A stretch of DNA of 64,000 nucleotides, taken from positions 40,570 through 104,569 of the forward strand of contig CAVONV010000001.1 in the NCBI GenBank assembly GCA_963697355.1, in the 5' to 3' direction. A program made the position numbers and the translations under genes. Positions 18,476-28,212 of this stretch are shown one piece after another. The stretch's first letter is position 1. Each line of letters starts with the position of its first letter. This DNA is from CAVONV01 sp963697355. GTDB taxonomy: Bacteria; Acidobacteriota; Vicinamibacteria; Marinacidobacterales; DATDRI01. The notes below the pieces were generated by a model. It made no database searches and was not told the origin of the DNA. It was given only the letters and a program-made list of their open reading frames with translations.

Positions 18476-20566
18476 ATGAAAGTCCGCTTCTTTTTGTTTC
18501 TGCTGCTGGGTGGAGTCTCGGCTATCGTTGCCTGTCGAAGCGACGAGGAGCCCGCACTCTTGCTCATGGACAAGGGCGACCTTGCTCGCATCAAGGAACG
18601 CGGCGAGATCCGCGTGGTGGTTCCAACGCTCAGCGAAGGATGCCTCCCTCGCCAAGGCATCCCTGCTGCCGCCGAGCGTGAGCTAGCACAGTCCTTTGGA
18701 GACCGGCTCGGTGTCGAAGTCACTTTTCTCTGCACGGAAGATCGCGATGAGCTCCTGTCTATGCTCGAGGAAGGCAAAGGTGACTTGGTCGCCGCGCAAC
18801 TCACTGCCACACCCCAAAGGAAACAGCGCGCCGCCTTTACCCGACCCACCGCCACCGTGAGCGAATGGCTCGTCGGAGCCAAAGCAGCGAAGGACCTTCC
18901 TAGAAATGTGGACGATCTCGAGGGGCGCGAGATCCATGTCAGAAAGAGCTCCTCCTTTGCACACACTCTGGAACGCATCGCCCGGGAAAAGGAGATGAAT
19001 TTCCACATCGTCCCGGTCGACGAAAGTATGGACACGGAGATGATCGTCTTCGAGGTCGGTGTCGGAAAACGTCCCCTAACCGTCGCCGACAGTATCCAGC
19101 TCGAGTCCATTGAAGCTTTCAATACCGACATCCAGAGACTCTTCCCGCTCGTCGAAGGCCAACAAATCGGATGGGCGATGCGAAAAGACAATCCCGAGCT
19201 CTTGGCGGCCGCGAATGTATTCATAACCGAGCATTTCATGACCGGTCACCGCCGCGAGCTCTCAACCAGTGACCTGGACGGGATCATTGAACGAGGAGCG
19301 CTGAGAGTTCTCACCAGTAACAACGCCGTCAACTATTTTCTCTACCGGGGCCAACAGAAGGGGTTCGACTACGAGATCGCCAAGATGGCGGCCGAGCGTT
19401 TGGGTGTACGGCTCGAAATGATCGTTCCGCCCCGGTTCGAGCAATTGATGGACTGGCTCATGGAGGGGCGCGGAGATGTCATTGCCGGAAGCCTGACCGT
19501 AACCCCCGAGCGCGAAAAAGTCATTGACTTCAGTCGACCCTACCTCTACGTGGAAGAGATTTTGGTGCAGGCTACCCAGGCCCAAAACAAGCTCCAAGCG
19601 CCGAGCGATCTCGAGGGCCAAGAGATCCACGTCCAAAAATCGTCGAGCTACTACCGCTCGCTACAAGAGCTCCAGAAACACTACGGCCCTTTCAGCATTG
19701 TCGAAGCGCCCGAGGATCTCGAGATCGAAACCCTCTTGGATTGGGTGGCACAAGGCCGCATTCCGTACACGGTTGCCGACAATTACCTCCTGGACGCGGA
19801 GCTCACGTTTCGTGACGACATCGAGGCCGCCTTTTCGTTGACACTCCCCAACACCGAGGAAGCACCCGCCAAGTCCATCGCCTTCGGTGTGAGAAAAGAA
19901 AACCCCCAACTCAAGTCCTTTCTCGATGGTTTCGTCAGTGACATCTACCGTGGTCTCGAGTTCAACATCGCTTTGAATCGATACTTTCAAACACCTCGCA
20001 ACTTAAGGCGCATCAAAGAGGAACGAGCTTACGTGAGCGGACGCGTGTCCCGCTATGATGACATTCTGAAGTTGTACTCGAAGCAATATGGGCTCGACTG
20101 GCGCCTGATGGCGGCACAGGCCTACGAAGAGAGTCGGTTCCGTCCGCGCTCCCAGAGCTGGGCGGGCGCGCAAGGACTCTTCCAGGTCATGCCGAGTACC
20201 GGACTGGAGCTGGGATTTTCCGATTTGCGCAGCGAGGAAGCCAACATCCACGCCGGAATTTTGCAGATGCACCGGCTCATCGACAGGGTCGATAGGCGAA
20301 TTCCATTCAAACACCGTGTCCGTTTCGCCCTGGCTGCATATAATGCCGGATGGGGCCACATTCAGGATGCCAGACGTCTCGCCGCACAAAAGGGTTGGGA
20401 TCCCAACAAATGGTTCGGTCACGTTGATAAAGCGATGCTTCTTCTCGAGCAACCGATCTACCACCGTCACTCGCGCTATGGGTACGTGCGAGGCTCCGAA
20501 ACCGTGGCCTACGTATCCAACATTCAAAACCGCTACGATCACTATGTCAGACTTTTTCCAGCATAA
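18476..20566 (+). CDS. MltF-like lipoprotein lytic transglycosylase with two solute-binding domains
   Basis: A 696-residue lipoprotein: the signal ends at a lipobox with Cys20 (SAIVAC). Two SBP_bac_3 domains follow in tandem, about 35-260 (IKERGEIRVVVPTL, LVAAQLTATPQRKQRAAFTR) and 267-510 (IIERGALRVLTSNN, VIAGSLTVTPEREKVIDFSR). A C-terminal SLT domain starts near 527, with the catalytic Glu552 in AYEESRF and typical GAQGLFQVMPST and AAYNAGWGHI. E. coli MltF has one SBP domain of about 240 residues plus SLT, and is about 518 long. The duplication is therefore unusual. Family knowledge: SBP domains of MltF bind muropeptides and activate the glycan-cutting domain. This one probably acts on peptidoglycan at the outer membrane. 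Confidence 0.88.
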   Translation: MKVRFFLFLLLGGVSAIVACRSDEEPALLLMDKGDLARIKERGEIRVVVPTLSEGCLPRQGIPAAAERELAQSFGDRLGVEVTFLCTEDRDELLSMLEEGKGDLVAAQLTATPQRKQRAAFTRPTATVSEWLVGAKAAKDLPRNVDDLEGREIHVRKSSSFAHTLERIAREKEMNFHIVPVDESMDTEMIVFEVGVGKRPLTVADSIQLESIEAFNTDIQRLFPLVEGQQIGWAMRKDNPELLAAANVFITEHFMTGHRRELSTSDLDGIIERGALRVLTSNNAVNYFLYRGQQKGFDYEIAKMAAERLGVRLEMIVPPRFEQLMDWLMEGRGDVIAGSLTVTPEREKVIDFSRPYLYVEEILVQATQAQNKLQAPSDLEGQEIHVQKSSSYYRSLQELQKHYGPFSIVEAPEDLEIETLLDWVAQGRIPYTVADNYLLDAELTFRDDIEAAFSLTLPNTEEAPAKSIAFGVRKENPQLKSFLDGFVSDIYRGLEFNIALNRYFQTPRNLRRIKEERAYVSGRVSRYDDILKLYSKQYGLDWRLMAAQAYEESRFRPRSQSWAGAQGLFQVMPSTGLELGFSDLRSEEANIHAGILQMHRLIDRVDRRIPFKHRVRFALAAYNAGWGHIQDARRLAAQKGWDPNKWFGHVDKAMLLLEQPIYHRHSRYGYVRGSETVAYVSNIQNRYDHYVRLFPA

Positions 20567-20616
20567 GGGCAACGCATCACCAAGGGACCGCACGCGCATA
20601 TGCATTAGAACTCGAG

Positions 20617-20718
20617 CCCGTCTTCGCTGGAAGCTTCAGCCTTCGCCAAGGCTACGACGGACAAGACGGCGAGGCCTCACCGTAGCCGCCGTTTAGTGAT
20701 CACGGCGGCGGAGGCGGG
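20617..20718. repeat. GC-rich dispersed repeat (family B), copy 1
   Basis: The element contains AAGCTTCAGCCTTCGCCAAG and GCTACGACGGACAAGACGGC, and pairs CCGTAGCCGCCGT with a downstream ACGGCGGCGG arm. A related copy is at 29370-29469. It fills the gap between the MltF-like gene and trmB. Confidence 0.7.
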
Positions 20719-20837
20719 TACTCCGAACTCAAGAACTCAGAATGAAACGACCACGCATCTTCAGATCCTAATCCAAGTGCTATATTCTGTGTTCATGACT
20801 CGATGCTTGTTCGCTCTATCACGTTCTGAATAGCACC

Positions 20838-21470
20838 ATGCGGCCCAACTTACGGACCAGGCGACAGCTCATCGTGGAGCCGATTGGGCTCCGGGCGGAG
20901 GAGCTTCCCAGGCCGACTACGGGAAGCCTCTTGTTTGGGAACGAACACCCAGTGGAGCTCGAGATCGGCTCCGGAAAGGGAACCTTTCTCACCGATCAAG
21001 CCAAAGACCGACCCGAGGTCAATTTCCTAGGACTCGAACGGGCCCACAAGTACTGGATGTATTCGAGCGACCGACTGAGGCGTAACGGTTGTTTGAACAC
21101 CCGCATGATACTTGCAGACGCGACCATCTTTGTGTCGGAGAATCTGGCGGACACCTCCCTCTCGGCAATTCACATCTTCTTCCCCGACCCCTGGCCCAAG
21201 AAGCGTCATCACAAACGAAGGCTCATCCAAGGGCCCTTTCTCGAACAAGCAGAGCGCGTTCTCGAGGAAGGAGGCCGACTGCAGATCGTGACGGACTTCG
21301 AGGGCTACTATCGGCAAATCGAGCGCGTCGTTCGGGCCTCGAAACTCAAAGAAACCGAGTACCGCAGCCCGGGTTCAGCCGCCGACGGAGAGATTGCTGG
21401 TACGAACTTCGAGAGGAAGTACCGCAGCGAGGGCAGACCCTTCTACGCCATCGCAGCCGTAAAGACATAA
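20838..21470 (+). CDS. trmB: tRNA (guanine-N7-)-methyltransferase
   Basis: A 210-residue Rossmann methyltransferase of full TrmB length. The SAM site is LEIGSGKGTFL, the tRNA-contact motif is FFPDPWPKKRHHKRRLI, and the C-terminus ends in TNFERKY, all diagnostic for TrmB. It makes m7G46 in the tRNA variable loop using S-adenosylmethionine in the cytosol. ATG 20838 fits the family N-terminus (RTRRQLIVEPIGLR). It converges on the ADOP permease gene through a low-complexity hairpin. Confidence 0.95.
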   Translation: MRPNLRTRRQLIVEPIGLRAEELPRPTTGSLLFGNEHPVELEIGSGKGTFLTDQAKDRPEVNFLGLERAHKYWMYSSDRLRRNGCLNTRMILADATIFVSENLADTSLSAIHIFFPDPWPKKRHHKRRLIQGPFLEQAERVLEEGGRLQIVTDFEGYYRQIERVVRASKLKETEYRSPGSAADGEIAGTNFERKYRSEGRPFYAIAAVKT

Positions 21471-21501
21471 GCCGCCCCGAAATGAAGGGCGGCTGTTCGT
21501 T

Positions 21502-21620
21502 GGAATTCAAGAAATCAGGAAATCAAGAATTCAAGAATCCTAACCACTACCTTCGCGAATCCAATGACCCGCTACCAAACGCATTCCTGAATTCCTGATT
21601 TCTTGGATTCCTGAATTCTT
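21502..21620. terminator. long low-complexity inverted repeat between trmB and ADOP gene
   Basis: Left arm 21502-21540 is built from GGAATTCAAGAAATCAGG units, and right arm 21583-21620 from ATTCCTGATTTCTTGG units. A 14-nt block, CAAGAAATCAGGAA, is an exact reverse complement between the arms. It lies between convergent stops and could act as a bidirectional terminator. Why it is built from repeated near-EcoRI-site units is unclear. Confidence 0.55.
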
Positions 21621-21633
21621 TACTTCTGCGCCT

Positions 21634-24072
21634 CTATTCGTACCGGAGCGCATCCACCGGATCGACTCGCGACGCTCGACGCGCCGGGATATAGCAGGCG
21701 AGAAGGGCAATCGAAATCAACAAGAACGCTACACCGACAAAGGTCGTCATGTCGGTGGTGCTCACTCCAAACAAAGAGCTCGAAAGCACGCGTGTGACGG
21801 CAAAGGAAAGGAGCACGCCGCAGCCCACACCTATCAAAGCGAGAAACATGCCTTCCCCCACAACCATCTTCGTTATGTCACCCGCCCGCGCTCCAAGGGC
21901 CAAACGAATCCCGGTTTCCGCCGTTCGTCGGCTGACGGAGTAAGACACGACACCATAAATCCCGGAGACCGCCAGTATCAACGCGAGAGCACTAAAGAGT
22001 CCCAGTAGAACCGCATAGAATCGGGGTCCGGCCACCGAGTTGGAAAGCCGTTGCTCCATGGTCAGGACATCGTCGATAGGCATTTCTGGATCCACGGTGA
22101 GCACTTGTGCCCGAAGCTCCGGCGCAAGACTCAAGGGATCGACGCCCCGCGATCGAAGCACCAAGTGCATCGTGGACATCGCTTCGGCTAGACGCCCGGT
22201 CGCCTGTTCGTATGAGAGGTAAACCTCGGATGAAGGCTCTCGGTCCAAACCAAACGATCGAACATCGCCTACGACACCGATGATCTCTCCAAACTGAAAC
22301 CGCTGTCCCACAGGATCTTCGTCAGGAAAGTAGGTATTGGCCAGAGATTGGTTGATGACCACGACCGGTGGCGCCTCCGGACCGTCTTGGGCCGAGAACA
22401 ATCTCCCTTTGGTCAGTGGAACGCCCATGGCTTGAAAATATCCCGGGCTCACCAACCGAAAATCGGCCCTCGGCATGTCTTCCCGCCGCGTGACCGGCGG
22501 ACGGCCTTCGATTTGGAGACCCATGACGTATCGAGCCCGGGACAAGGGCAAGACGTTGACGATGCCCGCCGCTTGTACTCCGGAAACGTGGCTGACGCGA
22601 TCGAGCAGTTGATCGAAAAAAGCTTTCTGTACCATTGCCTGGTTGTACTTGGAACGTGGCAAGTTCACGCTCAGCGTGAGCGTATCTCGCGGGTCGTAGC
22701 CCGTATCGACCTGAATGAGGCGAACGAAACTTCGGATCATCAACCCAGCGCTTACCAACAAGACCAACGCCAAGGCAATCTCCAGCATTGCAAAGAGACT
22801 CCGCCCTCGCGAACGCCGAAACAGGCCAAGCCCGTGGGTCTCGCCGCCCTCCTTGAGGGATCGGTTCAAATCCACCCGCGCCGTACGAACTGCCGGCACA
22901 GAGCCAAAGACGAGGGCCGTCACGATCGCAACGCCCAGGGTAAAGAGTAGGACCGGCGAATCAATCGTCACTTCACCGAGGCGGGGAATGTCACCCGGAT
23001 TCAATCTCACGAGAAGCCGGACTCCCCAGTAGGCCAACAGCAGACCGAGACCTCCTCCTACTAAACCCAACAGGAGACTCTCCGTCAACATCTGTCGCAT
23101 CAAACGAAAACGGCTGGCACCTAGAGCAGCGCGAACAGCAACCTCTTGCTCCCGCCCGACCGCCTGGGAAAGCAGCAAGTTGGCGACATTCGAGCAAACG
23201 ATGAGGAGAACGAGCCCCACCGCTGCAAGGAGCACCCATAATGCGGGGCGGACGGGATCGATCATTTGCTCTTGCATGGACCCGAGATGTACTTCGACAC
23301 CTTGATGACGGGGATCGTCCTCGGAGCTCTCCTGTCGGAGTCTGGCTATCAGCGCCTGGGCCTCGGCTTCCGCCTGCTCGATAGTCACTCCTTCCTTGAG
23401 TCGTGCTATGACCGGCATCATTTCCACGACCCCGGGTTGGGACGGTCCGAGAGCCAAGGGCACCCAGAACTGTGTGTCTGGCTCTGGGAACTCGAATCCT
23501 TCCGGCATGACGCCGATGACCGTGTAGGGCTGACCGTCCAATCTCAATGTGGTGCCGACAACTTCACGATCTCCCCCAAACAGGGTCCGCCAGGTCTTGT
23601 GGTGAAGAAGAATGACTCTGTCCTTGCCCGGTGTCTCTTCTTCAAGCTCGAAGCTGCGGCCCATCGCCGGAGACACACCCAGCATGGCAAACAGGTCCGG
23701 CGAGACGTTCGTTCCAGATATGCGGCGGGGCTCTCCGCTTCCCGTGAGATTGAACTCGGCTTGCGAACCATAAGCCGCGATGTGCTCGAAGACGGTGTTG
23801 TCGTCCCGCCATTCGCGAAAGTGGTCCATGGTGAACGCCCCAGCGCCTGGACGATGGCTCATGCGCATGCGCGGCCTAGTCTCCCAGACCTGCACGATGG
23901 TTTCCGGGTTGTCGTAAGGCAAGGGTCGTATCATCACGGCATAGACGACACTAAAGATGGCGGTGGTGGCTCCAATGCCCAAGGCCAATGGCAGCAAGGC
24001 CGTCACCGTAAAACTCGGTTTCTTCATGAGAGTTCGCATCGCGTATACAACGTCTTGCCAGATGTTTCCCAT
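21634..24072 (-). CDS. ADOP-type duplicated MacB/FtsX permease
   Basis: An 812-residue integral membrane protein with two MacB_PCD-FtsX halves. The N-terminal helix region is TVTALLPLALGIGATTAIFS, followed by a large periplasmic domain, an FtsX-type core (LLAAVGLVLLIVCSNVANLL), a second linking helix (LFAMLEIALALVLLVSAGLM), a second periplasmic domain and a second FtsX core. It closes with IPARRASRVDPVDALRYE, the typical ending. No ATPase gene is adjacent, which is normal for acidobacterial duplicated orphan permeases. They are thought to work in export or envelope remodelling. The family is the best lineage marker in the window. Confidence 0.9.
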   Translation of the reverse strand: MGNIWQDVVYAMRTLMKKPSFTVTALLPLALGIGATTAIFSVVYAVMIRPLPYDNPETIVQVWETRPRMRMSHRPGAGAFTMDHFREWRDDNTVFEHIAAYGSQAEFNLTGSGEPRRISGTNVSPDLFAMLGVSPAMGRSFELEEETPGKDRVILLHHKTWRTLFGGDREVVGTTLRLDGQPYTVIGVMPEGFEFPEPDTQFWVPLALGPSQPGVVEMMPVIARLKEGVTIEQAEAEAQALIARLRQESSEDDPRHQGVEVHLGSMQEQMIDPVRPALWVLLAAVGLVLLIVCSNVANLLLSQAVGREQEVAVRAALGASRFRLMRQMLTESLLLGLVGGGLGLLLAYWGVRLLVRLNPGDIPRLGEVTIDSPVLLFTLGVAIVTALVFGSVPAVRTARVDLNRSLKEGGETHGLGLFRRSRGRSLFAMLEIALALVLLVSAGLMIRSFVRLIQVDTGYDPRDTLTLSVNLPRSKYNQAMVQKAFFDQLLDRVSHVSGVQAAGIVNVLPLSRARYVMGLQIEGRPPVTRREDMPRADFRLVSPGYFQAMGVPLTKGRLFSAQDGPEAPPVVVINQSLANTYFPDEDPVGQRFQFGEIIGVVGDVRSFGLDREPSSEVYLSYEQATGRLAEAMSTMHLVLRSRGVDPLSLAPELRAQVLTVDPEMPIDDVLTMEQRLSNSVAGPRFYAVLLGLFSALALILAVSGIYGVVSYSVSRRTAETGIRLALGARAGDITKMVVGEGMFLALIGVGCGVLLSFAVTRVLSSSLFGVSTTDMTTFVGVAFLLISIALLACYIPARRASRVDPVDALRYE

Positions 24073-24249
24073 GAGATTGCTCCTCTTTCTCAGCTCCCGA
24101 CCCTGGCGTCTCTTTCAAGAAGTGTGCCTGGAACGTCGGGTCGAGTTTCCGGCCCTCAACCACGATTGACGAGACTTCGAGACAATAGTAGAACACAACG
24201 GCCAGATGATCTCTCCCCATTTCGGGACTCAGATTCGCAAATAGGGATT

Positions 24250-24735
24250 TTAAAACCAATCGAGCGACGGCAGTGCGAAATAGCGGCGCAAAAAGGCGAG
24301 CTGTCCGATGTGATGAGACTCGTGCTCCAAAAGAAACGTGATCCCTCCGAGGACGGTGGGATCTTCGATGGGAAATCGCTGGGATGAATCCTTGGTGAGG
24401 GTCTCATCGTCCAATTTGGACAGCTGCTCAGACAGGATTTCGGCGATCGCCTGCCATTCAGAACGGATATCTATCAGGGTCGGAAACTCCGAGATGTCCT
24501 CGATGCCTTTGGCCCCCTCCAGAATCTCCTTGAACGGTTTCTCAGTAGCACACCCTGTATATTCGGCAAGGTAGTGCCGTGCATCAAGTAGATGGCAAGC
24601 GATGAAAGCCATATGGTTCGTATTGCCATTGGGTCGTGTGGTTGCGACGTCGTCATCCACTCCAGCAAGCGCACTCAGAAACAGTCGCGAATTCAGGTTC
24701 AACGCACTGTGAAGGGGTTCTATACGGAGGTTCAT
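24250..24735 (-). CDS. DinB-family protein
   Basis: A 161-residue four-helix DinB/YfiT-like protein. The putative metal-binding His residues are in FIACHLLDARHYL and in LLEHESHHIGQLAFLRRYF, the most conserved stretch of the family. Members include thiol-S-transferases and uncharacterised damage- or stress-related proteins. It follows the hcrB gene after 33 bp on the same strand and may be the last gene of that operon. ATG 24735 has only a weak ribosome site. Confidence 0.8.
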   Translation of the reverse strand: MNLRIEPLHSALNLNSRLFLSALAGVDDDVATTRPNGNTNHMAFIACHLLDARHYLAEYTGCATEKPFKEILEGAKGIEDISEFPTLIDIRSEWQAIAEILSEQLSKLDDETLTKDSSQRFPIEDPTVLGGITFLLEHESHHIGQLAFLRRYFALPSLDWF

Positions 24736-24768
24736 CGCTTTTCTAAAAGGTACCTTGATACCTACCCA

Positions 24769-25773
24769 TCAGCAAGAGGTCACTTCAGGCTCAGAACAAA
24801 GCTCACCGAGAGCACGGACCACCGAAATTCGAGCCATTTTCTTCCGATAAGCGTGAGTGAGGTCCGTGTTGTCCAGAGGTTTGGCAGGCCGATAGGCCAT
24901 CGCCGCGGCTTCTTGAATGAGCTCCGGGGTCGGTCGATTTCCAGCCAGAAGCGCCGCCGCGTCCTTGGCCTCGACCGGGGCCGACTCGACGGCCGTCAGG
25001 ACGATATTGGCCCGCTCGATGGTCCCGTCCGACGCCGTTTTGACGGCTGCCGCGACACCAAGGATGGGGAAATCGATGCTACCCCTTCGACGCAGCTTGT
25101 GGTAGGTGGCTCTGACGGAGTCCGCAGGCGGAAGGTGGATCTTAGTGAGAATCTCGTCTGGACGTTTGGTGACGAAATGGATGCCGTCGTGGCGGTACAG
25201 ATCTCTTACCGGGATTCGCCGGTCTCCCTCCGGACCCACCAGACTGACTTCGGCACCGAACGCGATGAAAACGGGTGCTGTGTCCGATGAACTGACCGCC
25301 CAGCACCGTTTACTTCCTGGTGCCACCCAGCAGGTATCTCCATCCTTTTTCATGCAGAAGTGAATCGCTTCGCGCCATTCGTAGCTTTGGTTGTAATAGT
25401 TGCAGCGCGTATCGATGCAAAGGTTCCCGCCAATCGTCCCCATAGTTCGAAGCGGTGGTGAGCTCACCAGACCCGCTGCAAGCGCAACGGCGGGGTAGAA
25501 GCCCTGTAAGAGCTTACTTTCCTGGACTTCGGTCAAGGTGGCCAGCGCACCGATCTCGACCCCCGTGTCGGGAGAGCCGGTAATACTTTTCAGATCCTCG
25601 ATCCCCCGAAGCCCTACCAGGACTTTGGGCTCGAACTGGCGGCGCTTCATGTTCGGGTAGAGATCGGTTCCTCCGGAGACCGGCATCGCCTCCGGTCCGT
25701 GCTGAGCCAGGAGGCGTCCCGCTTCCTGGGGCGTTGACGCCGCAATGAAGCGGAAGGGAGGCAGTCGCATCAT
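24769..25773 (-). CDS. hcrB: FAD subunit of a molybdenum hydroxylase, 4-hydroxybenzoyl-CoA reductase beta-like
   Basis: A 334-residue FAD_binding_5/CO_deh_flav_C protein. The FAD motifs are PVSGGTDLYPNMK and RTMGTIGGNLCIDTRC. The striking part is an insertion with C124, C140, C148 and C157 (RCNYYNQSYEWREAIHFC, then DGDTCWV and KRCWAV). The spacings 16-8-9 equal those of the four [4Fe-4S] ligands of Thauera HcrB (122, 138, 146, 155, from memory). Ordinary xanthine dehydrogenase or CoxM subunits lack this cluster. I infer a reductase running on low-potential electrons, for which aromatic-CoA is the known substrate type. The start overlaps the hcrA stop as ATGA. Confidence 0.82.
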   Translation of the reverse strand: MMRLPPFRFIAASTPQEAGRLLAQHGPEAMPVSGGTDLYPNMKRRQFEPKVLVGLRGIEDLKSITGSPDTGVEIGALATLTEVQESKLLQGFYPAVALAAGLVSSPPLRTMGTIGGNLCIDTRCNYYNQSYEWREAIHFCMKKDGDTCWVAPGSKRCWAVSSSDTAPVFIAFGAEVSLVGPEGDRRIPVRDLYRHDGIHFVTKRPDEILTKIHLPPADSVRATYHKLRRRGSIDFPILGVAAAVKTASDGTIERANIVLTAVESAPVEAKDAAALLAGNRPTPELIQEAAAMAYRPAKPLDNTDLTHAYRKKMARISVVRALGELCSEPEVTSC

Positions 25774-28175
25774 GATGGCGGCTCCTCGAGAGGCGGCACA
25801 ACGAGGGTCTCGGGAAAGGAATAAGACGGCACTTTTTGTGATCGCAAACGCCCTTCCAAAGCCTGCGCAATCTTGGCGGGGGTGACGGGCACTTCATCGA
25901 CCCGTATCCCCAACGCGTCATGAACCGCGTTGACGACGGCCGGAATGACCGGCAGCAGAGGCCCCTGACCACACTCTTTCGCTCCATAGGGTCCTTCCGG
26001 ATCATGGGTTTCGACAATGATGGATTCCACCGCGGGCATATCGAGAAAGGTGGGACTCTTGTACTCCAGCAATGAGGGGATCTTGTGAACCCCTCGCCGG
26101 AACGCTTGCTCTTCCATCAACGCCTCACCGAGACCCATGTACACACTTCCCTCGATTTGGCCAACGACGAGTTGTGGGTTCAGGGCCTTGCCCACATCGT
26201 GGGCAAGCCAAATCTGCCCAATGCAAGGCCACCCGGTCTCGGTATCCACCTCGAGCTCAACGACACAGGCGGAATAGCTGTAGGCGGGGCTGGGTCCAAC
26301 TCCGTGCCCCTTATAGCGTCCCGGCGTCGGAGGCGGCCTGTAGCACCCCGTCGAACCGAGGGTTCCGTGTCTCGCCTCGGCAAGGACGACGGCTTCCGCG
26401 AAATCGACTCCGTCGTCGGTCCGGGCCCTATCGAATATCCGTCGGCCCGCCATGCGCAGGCGGTCTACCGGCACACCGAGCCTCTCGGAAGCGACTTCGA
26501 GCAACAGTGGCTTCAGTTTCCGAGCCGCTTCAATCGCGGCATTTCCCGTCATGAGAGTGACCCGGCTCGAGTAGCTGCCGAGATCCACCGGCGTGAGATC
26601 CGTATCGGCGGTTACGACCCGAACATCCGAAACCTCCAAGCCGAGCTCCTCCGCAACGACATAAGCCAACACAGAGTCCGAACCTTGTCCGATGTCAGTG
26701 GAGCCGCAAAAGACTGTGACTCCCCCGCCTCGATCGATCTGGAGTTGAACTCCGCTATGGGGAAGGGCATTCCAGTAAATGGGGAGGCCTGCTCCACTGA
26801 GGTAGCTCGATGCCGCCAGTCCGACACCTTTCCCGCTGGGAAGCATCCCGTACTTTTCTCGGAAACCGGATCGCTCAGCGACTTTCTTCAAACACTCCTC
26901 GAGCCCAATCGTACCTACCCGAAGTTGGTTCACCGTAACCGAAAAGGGCTCGACAAGATGTCGCAAGCGAACATCCAGGGGGTTGAGCTCCAGTTCTTTG
27001 GCGATCTTGTCTAAGTGGCATTCCAGGGCGAATCGGGGTTGGGGTGTTCCATGACCCCGTTTGGGTCCGCAAGGAGGTTTGTTCGTAAAGACACGAACGC
27101 CTTCGAACTTGTACCGATCGATCTTGTAGGTGACCGTTTGAAGAGCGCCGGAGTAGTAAAGGCTCGCGACACCATAACTACCATAGGCTCCGCCATCCAT
27201 ATAGGTGCGGAAATGCATCGCTGTGATCGACCCGTCCTTCCGAACGCCCGTTTTGACCCACATCTTGGTAGGGTGTCGCCCCCGATGGCAGTAGAACACC
27301 TCCTCCCGAGTCAACGTGATCTTTACGGGACGCCGCGTTTTCATAGAGAGCTTCGACACAACGATCTCGTGATTGAAAGGGTCGCTTTTCCCGCCAAAAC
27401 CGCCACCGTTGGGGGTCGCAATGATGCGGATATGGGAGCGTGGCATCTCGAGTACTTTTGCCATCGCGCGGTGGACATAATGTGGTGTCTGTGTAGAGGA
27501 CCACAGCGTCAATTTGCCGTCGGCGCCGAAGGAGGCTATCGCGGCATGCTGTTCCAAGGGAAGATGCGTGTTGCCCTCGAAGAAAAAAGTATCTTCGCGA
27601 ACGTGATCCGCTTCAACGAATCCCTCTTCGACGTCGCCGAACTCGAGCGAAACAGCTTTGTGAACATTCCCTTCCGGTCCGTAGTCATGAACGCGAACGT
27701 CATTCCTCTCGAGTGCATCCTCTATGGTCATGATGGGAGGTAGCACCTCGTAGTCGACCTGGATGAGCCGCATGGCCTTCTCGGCCGTTTCCTCATCGAC
27801 GGCGGCCACGGCAGCGACCGGGTCTCCGGCGAATCGCGCCTTGTCGATGGCTAACGCGTGCTCATCTTGCGAGATGGGAAGAATGCCGAAGGGAATGGGG
27901 AGCTCACTGCCAACGAGGGTCGCCACGACACCCGGCAGCTCCTCAGCCTGGCTCGTATCGATCCGCTGTATGCGAGCGTGGGGGTGCGGGCTCCTTTTCA
28001 ACTTGCAGTAAAGCATCCGCGGAAGGGTCAGGTCATCGGCAAAAACGGTCTCGCCACTCACCTTTGCCATGGCATCGATTTTGACGTTGGGCTTGCCGAT
28101 GACGCTTAGTGGCTCTTCGGCGCTCGCAGCGCGAGTCGATGCTGCGCCGGGTTTCGAATTGACCTTGGTTGACAC
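25770..28175 (-). CDS. hcrA: molybdopterin-binding large subunit, HcrA-like
   Basis: An 801-residue xanthine dehydrogenase-family catalytic subunit. The Ald_Xan_dh_C domain begins near residue 30 (KVSGETVFADDLTLPRMLYC). The molybdopterin-contacting segments TPNGGGFGGKSDPF, GPKRGHGTPQPRFALE and GSTDIGQGSDSV are present. The catalytic Glu lies in PYGAKECGQGPLLPV. Extended C-terminal length fits HcrA-like subunits. It would bind the molybdopterin cofactor and hydroxylate or dehydroxylate an aromatic or N-heterocyclic substrate in the cytosol. GTG 28175 has AGGA eight bases upstream. It is encoded between the 2Fe-2S and FAD genes, order hcrC-hcrA-hcrB. Confidence 0.85.
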   Translation of the reverse strand: MSTKVNSKPGAASTRAASAEEPLSVIGKPNVKIDAMAKVSGETVFADDLTLPRMLYCKLKRSPHPHARIQRIDTSQAEELPGVVATLVGSELPIPFGILPISQDEHALAIDKARFAGDPVAAVAAVDEETAEKAMRLIQVDYEVLPPIMTIEDALERNDVRVHDYGPEGNVHKAVSLEFGDVEEGFVEADHVREDTFFFEGNTHLPLEQHAAIASFGADGKLTLWSSTQTPHYVHRAMAKVLEMPRSHIRIIATPNGGGFGGKSDPFNHEIVVSKLSMKTRRPVKITLTREEVFYCHRGRHPTKMWVKTGVRKDGSITAMHFRTYMDGGAYGSYGVASLYYSGALQTVTYKIDRYKFEGVRVFTNKPPCGPKRGHGTPQPRFALECHLDKIAKELELNPLDVRLRHLVEPFSVTVNQLRVGTIGLEECLKKVAERSGFREKYGMLPSGKGVGLAASSYLSGAGLPIYWNALPHSGVQLQIDRGGGVTVFCGSTDIGQGSDSVLAYVVAEELGLEVSDVRVVTADTDLTPVDLGSYSSRVTLMTGNAAIEAARKLKPLLLEVASERLGVPVDRLRMAGRRIFDRARTDDGVDFAEAVVLAEARHGTLGSTGCYRPPPTPGRYKGHGVGPSPAYSYSACVVELEVDTETGWPCIGQIWLAHDVGKALNPQLVVGQIEGSVYMGLGEALMEEQAFRRGVHKIPSLLEYKSPTFLDMPAVESIIVETHDPEGPYGAKECGQGPLLPVIPAVVNAVHDALGIRVDEVPVTPAKIAQALEGRLRSQKVPSYSFPETLVVPPLEEPPS

Positions 28176-28212
28176 TCTTTGTTTCCTGAGACCTTCGGAC
28201 GTTTGAAGGCTG

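Noticed and set aside
23266..24387. 373-codon plus-strand frame
   Set aside because: It lies antisense to the ADOP permease, which has full family motifs.
26085..27014. 309-codon plus-strand frame
   Set aside because: Antisense shadow of hcrA.
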